From positions 1 through 6,476 of the forward strand of contig CAJMSO010000101.1 of NCBI GenBank assembly GCA_905216075.1: a stretch of DNA of 6,476 bases. The letters are read 5' to 3'. Below are positions 1-4,525 of the stretch, piece by piece; position 1 is the first letter of the stretch; each line of letters starts with the position of its first letter. The translations under genes were made by a program, and so were the position numbers. Below the pieces are notes generated by a model that was not told the DNA's origin, did not search any database, and worked only from the letters and a program-made list of their open reading frames with translations. The DNA comes from an uncultured bacterium. Its GTDB lineage: Bacteria > Actinomycetota > Coriobacteriia > Coriobacteriales > Coriobacteriaceae.

Positions 1-278
1 CCGGCAGCCTCGCTCCACAGGCGGCGCACCGTCGCCCAGGTGTCGCGGGGTTTCTCGTCCTCGTCCTCGTCGTCCACATCGCGCATGCGCTCCGCCTCAG
101 CGCAGGCGCGCTCGTCCTCGGCGCGCTCGTTTTCCTCGTAGAGCGCCTGGCGGCGAGCCTCGCGCTCCGCCGCTGCCTTGGTGGCTTCGTCCAGGTCGGG
201 CGCGACGCCCGTCTCCTCAACTGTCTCTGCAACCGCGGCATCATCGGCGATGCCCTGCTTCTTGAGCTCCTCGGTCAT
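1..278 (-). CDS. ABC transporter half-subunit, N-terminal part only (partner of the upstream ABC gene)
   Basis: The gene starts at ATG 278 and leaves the window at the left edge, so only the first 92 residues are visible. A strong ribosome binding site (GGGAGGTGAG) lies inside the last codons of the preceding ABC gene, whose TAG ends one base before this ATG, so the two are almost certainly co-translated. The visible part is a hydrophilic extension of about 80 residues, rich in Ala, Glu, Asp and Arg, with an acidic run at residues 68-75 (DVDDEDED begins at 67). It then reads TWATVRRLW (80-88), which resembles the start of an exporter transmembrane domain. No ATPase motif is reached. The assignment as the catalytically competent half of a heterodimeric exporter is inferred from the upstream gene, whose ATPase site is degenerate and needs a partner. 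Family relatives in this position often have a longer N-terminus than their partner. Confidence 0.72.
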   Translation of the reverse strand, partial: MTEELKKQGIADDAAVAETVEETGVAPDLDEATKAAAEREARRQALYEENERAEDERACAEAERMRDVDDEDEDEKPRDTWATVRRLWSEAA

Positions 279-279
279 G

Positions 280-2016
280 CTACTCACCTCCCTTCATCTG
301 CGATTCCGCGATAGCGCGGTACACCTCGCAGGTCTCCATGAGCTTGTCGTGCGTGCCAAGGCCCACGATCTCGCCATCCTTGAGCACCACAATCTGGTCG
401 GCATGCAGAATGGTCGAGATACGCTGCGCGATGATGAGCACCGCGGCATCGCGCGTCTCGTCCTGCAGCGCATGGCGCAGGGCGGCATCGGTCTTAAAGT
501 CCAGGGCCGAAAAACTGTCATCGAAGATATATAGATCGGCATGCTTCATGAGTGCGCGGGCGATCGCCAGGCGCTGACGCTGACCGCCCGAGAAGTTCGT
601 ACCGCCCTGGGATACCGGCGTATCGAGTCCCTGCGGCTGGTCGAGTACAAAGGTGCTCTGGGCAACCTCTAACGCATGGAGCATGTCAGCCTCGGTCGCA
701 CCCTCGTTACCAAAGCGCAGGTTGCTTGCAACGGTGCCCGAGAACAGCCATGCCTTCTGCGGCACGTAAGCGATATGCCCGCGAATCTCACCTTGCGAAA
801 GGTCGCGCAGATCGACGCCGTTCAGGCGAATGGCGCCCTTCGTGGCATCGTGGAAACGAAGCAAGAGCTTGGCTACCGTCGATTTGCCCGATCCCGTCGA
901 ACCCACGATCGCGGTCGTCTGGCCACGGCGACAGGCAAAGCTCAGGTCGCACAGGGTGTCCTCGTCGGCATCGTCAAAACGGAACGACATATGGTCGAAC
1001 ACGGCCACCGCGTCGGCCCCATCTGCGGACTCAGGCGCCCCGTCGCCCAGCGTAGCCTTGCCGTCCACAATGCTCGGCTCGATTTCGAGCACCTGTTGCG
1101 CGCGGTTGAGGCACGCCGCAGCGCGCGGAAGCGTCAGAATCACCATCTGCGCCATCATCACAAAGAACAGGATCAAGATCGCGTACTCCAGCACGGCCGA
1201 GATGCTGCCGATTTGCATGGCATGGACGCCCACGCGGTTGCCGCCCACCCACAACACCGCCACCTCGGCGATGTTCATCAAAAAGAAGCTGGAGCTGTCG
1301 AGACCCACAAACAGGTGGTTTACCTTGATGGCATTGGCCGCGTAATCGCTAAACACCTCGTCCAGGCGCTGCTCCTCGTGGCGCTCCTTGTTAAATGCGC
1401 GGATGACGCGCACGCCCACGATGTTCTCGCGCAACACCACGTTCATGCGGTCGATAAAGCTCTGCAGGCGCATAAAGATCGGCGCGGCGTTGGCAACGGT
1501 AAAAACCGCCGCCACCAGCACGATCGCAACCACCACGCCCAGCAGCGTGCCCATGGCAGGATCGATAAACCAGGCAAAAATGATGCCCGCGACGGCCAAG
1601 AACGGTACCGGCAGCACGAGCTGAATCGTCTGCAGGATCGCTTGCTGGATCACGTTGATGTCGTTGAGCGAGCGCGTGATCATCGAACCCGTGCCAAAGC
1701 GCTCAAAGTCGCTGGCCGCGAGTTCGAGCGACTTGTCGTACACGGCATTGCGGATATCGCAAGCCACGTTGGCGGCCAGGCGCGCCGAAAGATAGCAGCC
1801 CAGCACCGTGCCGCCGCTAGCCATGCTGGTCGCGATAAACATGTATAGGCCGTTGCGTAAAATGTAGTCGACATCGCCCGTGGTAATACCGGTGTTGACC
1901 ATGTTCGCCAGCATCGTGGGAACCAGCAACGTACCGACGTTATCCACCAGCAGCACCAGCAGCGTCACTGCGACAAGCCCTCGATAGGGCTTCAAAAACC
2001 TCATTAGCACTCGCAC
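280..2016 (-). CDS. Heterodimeric ABC exporter half-transporter with degenerate ATPase site (LmrC/BmrC/TM287-like)
   Basis: This 578-residue protein is a membrane exporter subunit fused to an ATPase domain, the usual length for the family. Residues 1-310 form the six-helix transmembrane domain (helices near 13-33, 53-75, 130-150, 155-177, 242-260, 272-295). The nucleotide-binding domain follows: Walker A GSTGSGKST at 372-380, Q-loop YVPQ at 417-420, signature NFSGGQRQ at 474-481, Walker B LYIFDD at 495-500, D-loop SALD at 503-506. The catalytic Glu after Walker B is Asp500, and the switch His is Gln531 (IIAQRIS). Both changes mark the non-hydrolysing half of heterodimeric exporters such as TM287/288, LmrCD and BmrCD, so the next gene should be the partner. 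I take GTG 2016 as start: AAGGTGAG sits 8 bases upstream. GTG 2010 and ATG 2004 (overlapping the MarR stop as TAATG) are alternatives. Substrate is unknown; multidrug or peptide efflux is the family expectation. Confidence 0.93.
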   Translation of the reverse strand: MRVLMRFLKPYRGLVAVTLLVLLVDNVGTLLVPTMLANMVNTGITTGDVDYILRNGLYMFIATSMASGGTVLGCYLSARLAANVACDIRNAVYDKSLELAASDFERFGTGSMITRSLNDINVIQQAILQTIQLVLPVPFLAVAGIIFAWFIDPAMGTLLGVVVAIVLVAAVFTVANAAPIFMRLQSFIDRMNVVLRENIVGVRVIRAFNKERHEEQRLDEVFSDYAANAIKVNHLFVGLDSSSFFLMNIAEVAVLWVGGNRVGVHAMQIGSISAVLEYAILILFFVMMAQMVILTLPRAAACLNRAQQVLEIEPSIVDGKATLGDGAPESADGADAVAVFDHMSFRFDDADEDTLCDLSFACRRGQTTAIVGSTGSGKSTVAKLLLRFHDATKGAIRLNGVDLRDLSQGEIRGHIAYVPQKAWLFSGTVASNLRFGNEGATEADMLHALEVAQSTFVLDQPQGLDTPVSQGGTNFSGGQRQRLAIARALMKHADLYIFDDSFSALDFKTDAALRHALQDETRDAAVLIIAQRISTILHADQIVVLKDGEIVGLGTHDKLMETCEVYRAIAESQMKGGE

Positions 2017-2396
2017 GACTCCCCCTCACCTTGATTCTCGGCTTGGCTCTCGGCAGCGATATGCCGCTTAAATGTCTCGCACTCCTCGCCGAGCACCTGA
2101 GAGAATTTGCCGATCAAGCGCATAATCTCGCGCTGCTCACACGGCTCAAGCGCGCCAAAGGCTCGCTGCTCGGCCTTGAGTGCCGGCAGCGCATAACGCT
2201 CGGCAAATCGCCTGCCCTCTTCGGTCAGGCTCACAACCTTGTTCTTACGACTGCCTTCGGCAAACTCCAACGTTGCGAAGCCCCGCGCCGTCAAGGTTTT
2301 AATTGCCGAGTTGATGGTCTGCTTGCTGTAGAACCATTCGCTTGTCAGACGGCTTACGGCAATACTGCCGCCCGCCGTGCTGGTATCAACGAGCAT
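2004..2396 (-). CDS. MarR-family winged-helix regulator, open frame downstream of an in-frame TGA
   Basis: This 130-codon frame encodes most of a MarR-type repressor. The winged helix-turn-helix is clear: recognition region SKQTINSAIKTLTARG at 24-39, then the wing around 42-57 (EGSRKNKVVSLTEEG), then two long helices (60-112) that normally form the dimer interface. The tail (113-130) is acidic and ends in Cys-Glu-Cys. Its stop overlaps the ABC gene start region, so it heads the efflux operon and is the likely repressor of it. The frame is not intact. The same reading frame continues upstream for 35 codons from ATG 2504, separated only by TGA at 2397-2399. MarR proteins need the N-terminal helix encoded there for dimerisation. 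Either the gene is inactivated, or this part is made by reinitiation at ATG 2396, which directly abuts the TGA (TGAATG). No ribosome binding site of its own is evident. Confidence 0.75.
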   Translation of the reverse strand: MLVDTSTAGGSIAVSRLTSEWFYSKQTINSAIKTLTARGFATLEFAEGSRKNKVVSLTEEGRRFAERYALPALKAEQRAFGALEPCEQREIMRLIGKFSQVLGEECETFKRHIAAESQAENQGEGESCEC

Positions 2397-2504
2397 TCAG
2401 TAAGCGCAGTCCGAAAGGCCGCAGGCGCGCGAGAACTCCGAATAGATATGGTCGAGTCCATTGAGCAACCGGTCGAAGTCGACCAGTGTAACCGCACTAT
2501 TCAT
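2397..2504 (-). pseudogene. 5' fragment of the MarR gene, ended by a premature TGA
   Basis: Reading from ATG 2504 on the minus strand gives 35 residues, beginning MNSAVTLVDF and ending CGLSDCAY, followed by TGA at 2397-2399 and then, in the same frame, the winged-helix part. The start is preceded by GGTGGGAT about four to five bases away, a usable but imperfect ribosome binding site. The joined frame would be 166 codons, normal for MarR proteins, and the fragment supplies the missing first helix. From memory of related MarR proteins that read like SDxxFWILYAL, the residue after the aromatic Tyr is typically Trp, so the ancestral codon was probably TGG and a single G-to-A change produced TGA. 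That comparison is recalled, not computed. The promoter and repeats lie immediately upstream. A sequencing error remains possible. Confidence 0.7.
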
Positions 2505-2522
2505 CTATCCCACCATTCGATT

Positions 2523-2571
2523 GTCCGAGTTTTGACCAATTTTGTGTCTCTAGATTAGTCCGAGTTTTGAC
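2523..2571. repeat. Pair of exact 14-bp direct repeats, candidate MarR operators
   Basis: The 14-mer GTCCGAGTTTTGAC occurs at 2523-2536 and again at 2558-2571, 35 bases apart. The copy at 2558-2571 fills the spacer between the -35 and -10 boxes of the MarR-ABC promoter, and is flanked so that TAGTC/GACTA forms an 18-bp interrupted dyad at 2556-2573. The other copy lies in the transcribed leader and is also bounded by GTC/GAC. The position suggests autoregulation: binding to the first would block RNA polymerase and binding to the second would block elongation. MarR operators are usually more palindromic than this, so the assignment is an inference. Confidence 0.6.
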
Positions 2572-2580
2572 TATCGTCAA
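2552..2580 (-). promoter_or_regulatory. Candidate promoter of the MarR-ABC operon
   Basis: On the minus strand a -35 box TTGACG (2580-2575, 5 of 6 consensus bases) is followed by exactly 17 bases and a weaker -10 box TAATCT (2557-2552, 3 of 6, keeping the key T, A and last T). Transcription would start near 2545, about 40 bases before ATG 2504. The spacer is occupied by one copy of a 14-bp repeat, as expected of a repressible promoter. The spacing is seen; promoter activity is inferred. Confidence 0.55.
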
Positions 2581-2623
2581 CAGGCTCTCCGCAAATGCGT
2601 GCACTTTTATGGCCTATCGGCAG

Positions 2624-2659
2624 AAAAAGACCGCCGGCGCGGGGGCGGCGCCAGCGGTC
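2624..2659 (-). terminator. Rho-independent terminator of the 96-residue hypothetical gene
   Basis: Read on the minus strand, GACCGC (2659-2654) pairs with GCGGTC (2634-2629). After one mismatch, GCGCC continues the stem for five more base pairs, with a loop of about seven bases. Five T residues follow immediately (2628-2624). The hairpin starts 26 bases after the TAA at 2686, separating this gene from the MarR promoter downstream. Confidence 0.85.
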
Positions 2660-2685
2660 ACGTGAAAATCGAGTTTTATTGCCTG

Positions 2686-2976
2686 TTAAGCGGCGACGGC
2701 CTCATAGACCGTAGCGCCCGAGAAGCTGTCATGCAGGCTCTTGCCGGCAATCCACGGCAGCTCGACGACCTCGCAGACCGTGTTGACCAGCTCGGAGCAG
2801 TCAGTAAAGTGGCCCTTATCGTTGAGGGCCTCGCAATCCTGAACACGCCAATAGCCATCGGTGTGCGTGATGTAGTACTCGTGATCGTTGATCGACACGA
2901 AAGCGCGCGTCTTGGAACGCAGCAGCTTCAGAAATCCTTCGAAGTCGGTCTCGACGACATCTCCAGCCTGGAACAT
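2686..2976 (-). CDS. Hypothetical 96-residue protein
   Basis: I do not recognise this family. The protein begins MFQAGDVVETDFEGFLKLL and is soluble, slightly acidic and without a signal peptide or membrane segment. It contains aromatic-rich strands (FVSINDHEYYITHTDGYWRV, about 38-57) that suggest a small beta-rich fold, and three Cys at roughly 60, 72 and 80. The start at ATG 2976 is chosen because AGGAGG lies seven bases upstream. The frame stays open to ATG 3012, but that would add a 12-residue Gly/Arg-rich stretch that looks like translated leader. A second strong AGGAGG at 3033-3028 lies in the loop of an inverted repeat, about 14-15 bases before ATG 3012, which is too far for efficient use. 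The gene is monocistronic: divergent from the nitroreductase upstream and closed by a good terminator. No function can be given. Confidence 0.82.
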   Translation of the reverse strand: MFQAGDVVETDFEGFLKLLRSKTRAFVSINDHEYYITHTDGYWRVQDCEALNDKGHFTDCSELVNTVCEVVELPWIAGKSLHDSFSGATVYEAVAA

Positions 2977-3012
2977 GATGTTACCTCCTGGCCCGGCGCC
3001 ACCACGGCGCAT

Positions 3013-3050
3013 TGATAAACGTTGGTCCTCCTTTAGTAAAACCTTTATCA
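3013..3050 (-). promoter_or_regulatory. Inverted repeat with a Shine-Dalgarno-like loop in the leader of the hypothetical gene
   Basis: On the minus strand TGATAAAGGTT (3050-3040) and AACGTTTATCA (3023-3013) are complementary at 10 of 11 positions around a 16-base loop. The loop contains AAAGGAGG. The element lies 37 bases upstream of the chosen start. It could be an operator in DNA or a hairpin in the mRNA leader; nothing in the sequence decides between these. Confidence 0.5.
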
Positions 3051-3101
3051 GAGGTTATGCGTTCGTCATTTAGGCAAGTGGTAAAAAACCGCAGGGTAGA
3101 C

Positions 3102-3124
3102 GGGATAAAACGTTTAACCATCCC
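3102..3124. promoter_or_regulatory. Interrupted dyad in the divergent intergenic region
   Basis: GGGATAAA (3102-3109) faces TTTA (3113-3116) and, after a three-base offset, ATCCC (3120-3124), centred on ACG. The inner part GATAAAACGTT resembles GATAAACGTT at 3014-3023, so the two sites may be recognised by one regulator. It lies immediately upstream of the candidate nitroreductase promoter. The remainder of this 294-bp gap shows no gene or RNA that I can support. Confidence 0.3.
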
Positions 3125-3130
3125 ATTTGT

Positions 3131-3159
3131 TTGTCACATTCTGAAGGTACTTTTATGCA
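3131..3159 (+). promoter_or_regulatory. Candidate promoter of the nitroreductase
   Basis: TTGTCA (3131-3136, 5 of 6) is followed by a 17-base spacer and TATGCA (3154-3159, 3 of 6). It would give a leader of about 100 bases. A second TTGACC at 3202-3207 lacks a well-spaced -10 box. The call rests on consensus matching alone. Confidence 0.35.
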
Positions 3160-3270
3160 AACCTACTTTCCCAATTGGAATCTATCCTTTTGGCCGGGCA
3201 ATTGACCGTCTATCGTTTGAGCCCGACGGGTATGAACGGGGCATCTGCAACGCCACCGCAAGGAGACACC

Positions 3271-3792
3271 ATGGAGACCATCGAAGCGCTCATTCACCGC
3301 CGCAGCTGCCGCAACTACAGCGATCGTCCCGTCGAGGCCGAAAAGCTTGCGCGTATTATCGAAGCCGGCCAATATGCACCGAGCGGCATGGGCCGCCAAC
3401 CGGTGACGTTTGTCGCCGTCACCGACCCCGCGACCGTCGAGCGTCTCTCACAGCTCAACGCCCAGGTCATGGGCAGCAACAGCGACCCCTTCTATGGCGC
3501 CAAGACCGTTGTGGTGGTGCTGGTTGACCGCAGCGTGCCCACACATCTGGAAGACGGCTCGCTCGCCATGGGCAACCTGCTCAACGCCGCCTATGCACTG
3601 GGTGTCGATTCGTGCTGGATTCACCGCGCGCATGAGGTCTTTGACTCGCCCGAGGGCCTGGAGCTGCTGGCCAGCTGGGGCCTGCCCGCCGACGGCAGCC
3701 TGCGCGGTGTCGGTAACTGCATTCTTGGCTACGCCGAGGACACGCTACCCGAGGCAAAGCCGCGCCGCGACAACGTGGTGTACGTAAAGTAA
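3271..3792 (+). CDS. FMN-dependent nitroreductase-family oxidoreductase
   Basis: This 173-residue protein belongs to the compact nitroreductase family, homodimeric flavoenzymes that reduce nitro compounds, quinones or other electrophiles with NAD(P)H. The FMN-phosphate motif RRSCRNY is at 10-16. APSGMGRQPVTFVAVTD (36-52) carries the second flavin-contact segment, with Gly where many relatives have Asn. GNLLNAAYALGVDSCWIH (101-118) is the conserved dimer-interface helix and the following strand. The C-terminal motif ILGYAEDTLPEAKPR (151-165) is typical, where GYA precedes the Pro-rich segment. ATG 3271 is preceded by AAGGAG at five bases. The frame is open back to about 3175, but that upstream part has no family resemblance and no ribosome binding site. 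The gene stands alone, divergent from the hypothetical gene, and ends six bases before a strong hairpin. The physiological substrate cannot be inferred. Confidence 0.93.
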   Translation: METIEALIHRRSCRNYSDRPVEAEKLARIIEAGQYAPSGMGRQPVTFVAVTDPATVERLSQLNAQVMGSNSDPFYGAKTVVVVLVDRSVPTHLEDGSLAMGNLLNAAYALGVDSCWIHRAHEVFDSPEGLELLASWGLPADGSLRGVGNCILGYAEDTLPEAKPRRDNVVYVK

Positions 3793-3797
3793 TTAGT

Positions 3798-3821
3798 TCC
3801 GCCGTTCTACCGAACGGCGGA
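3798..3821. terminator. Perfect 10-bp hairpin between converging genes, probable terminator
   Basis: TCCGCCGTTC (3798-3807) and GAACGGCGGA (3812-3821) are perfectly complementary around the four-base loop TACC. The hairpin begins six bases after the nitroreductase TAA and lies 45 bases beyond the stop of the converging membrane-protein gene. There is no T-tract on the plus strand, and only a loose T-rich stretch on the minus strand, so it may terminate weakly, act with Rho, or mainly protect transcript 3' ends. Confidence 0.5.
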
Positions 3822-3865
3822 CCCGCTGAAAGGCCCCGTCCCAAATTTGCTGCCCCACTCGCAAC

Positions 3866-4441
3866 TTATCCCGCCGATGGAGTTGTTGCCGTTTCATTTG
3901 CCTGGGCCGTTTCGGCGTCGTCGCCTTGCTTGTCTTCGTCCTTTTGCGCATCGGCGATGGTGGAGGCCGCCGCAACGATACCACGCTGGGGCGCGACGCC
4001 CGTCTGGGTCTGAGCGCCCTCGACAACTTCTGTACCTGCATGCGCGAGCTCGGGCGATTTAAACACTGCGTCCAAGTTGGCGCCACCGCCGGCATAGCCA
4101 AGCGCAGCGAGTGCGATGACGATCACTGCAACGGCGGCCACGATCGGCACGTAGCGATGCCAGCCGGCGGGATTGAGCCCGCTGCGGCGAGCCGCCCCGC
4201 GGCTGATGTAGCCGAGCGTTCCGTCGTGCTTGAGCTTTGAGCCCACCACGCGTTTGCGGCCCCACAGCGAGGACTCTGCCTGCATTGCCAAGCGGGCGCT
4301 TGCCGAAGGATAGCCGTATTTAGTGCGCTTGAACGAGCCATCAAACCCCGAGGCGTGTTTGCCCCACGTCACCGATGTCGTGCGTCGGTTGACCGGCGCG
4401 GCACTCCGCCTTCTGCGGCTCGGTTTTGAAGTCTCAGCCAT
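3866..4441 (-). CDS. Single-pass membrane protein, basic N-terminus and acidic C-terminus, unknown function
   Basis: The 191-residue protein starts MAETSKPSRRRR at ATG 4441. The N-terminal 95 residues are strongly basic, with RRRR and NRR clusters and aromatic Gly-rich segments (FKRTKYGYPSASAR at 37-50; GTLGYISRGAARR at 74-86). One hydrophobic helix follows at about 97-117 (YVPIVAAVAVIVIALAALGY). The last 70 residues are rich in Ala, Glu, Asp, Thr and Gln and look disordered. By the positive-inside rule the basic half is cytoplasmic and the acidic tail external. The ribosome binding site (GAGGG) is only three bases from the ATG. The frame is open to ATG 4495, but those 18 residues lie across the candidate promoter. 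No catalytic motif is visible and I do not recognise a family. Basic half plus single helix would suit a nucleic-acid- or envelope-associated protein, but that is speculation. Confidence 0.78.
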   Translation of the reverse strand: MAETSKPSRRRRSAAPVNRRTTSVTWGKHASGFDGSFKRTKYGYPSASARLAMQAESSLWGRKRVVGSKLKHDGTLGYISRGAARRSGLNPAGWHRYVPIVAAVAVIVIALAALGYAGGGANLDAVFKSPELAHAGTEVVEGAQTQTGVAPQRGIVAAASTIADAQKDEDKQGDDAETAQANETATTPSAG

Positions 4442-4485
4442 ATGCCCTCGCACGCCGTAACCAAATCGAAACAATAACGCTTTGG

Positions 4486-4514
4486 ACTGTAGCACACGCG
4501 TCGCGCGCGGTCAC
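4486..4514 (-). promoter_or_regulatory. Candidate promoter of the single-pass membrane protein gene
   Basis: On the minus strand GTGACC (4514-4509, 4 of 6) is followed by exactly 17 bases and TACAGT (4491-4486, 4 of 6), giving a start near 4479 and a leader of about 38 bases. It lies just beyond the stop of the Fis-type regulator, so the membrane protein may have its own transcript in addition to any read-through. Confidence 0.35.
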
Positions 4515-4525
4515 GGGCGCCTCGC

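Noticed and set aside
54..74. Short repeated CTCGTC units as a tandem repeat or CRISPR-like array
   Set aside because: They are alternating Glu/Asp codons in the acidic stretch of the ABC partner protein, with no spacers.
676..1848. A 390-codon open frame on the plus strand
   Set aside because: It lies wholly antisense to the ABC transporter, has a His/Arg/Ala-heavy composition with no domain, and is a by-product of GC-rich codon use in the real gene.
2397..2399. TGA read as Trp or selenocysteine in the MarR gene
   Set aside because: TGA ends the Fis-type gene normally and Trp is TGG throughout; no SECIS-like hairpin is evident directly after the codon and selenocysteine is not expected in a MarR protein.
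2031..2558. A 175-codon plus-strand frame across the MarR region
   Set aside because: Antisense to the MarR gene and its promoter; the minus strand carries a clear winged helix.
2977..3012. Start of the hypothetical protein at ATG 3012
   Set aside because: The nearest Shine-Dalgarno is about 14 bases away and the added residues are Gly/Arg-rich leader-like sequence; ATG 2976 has a well-spaced AGGAGG.
3175..3270. Upstream start for the nitroreductase
   Set aside because: The added residues have no family similarity; ATG 3271 has AAGGAG at five bases and starts at the usual family position.
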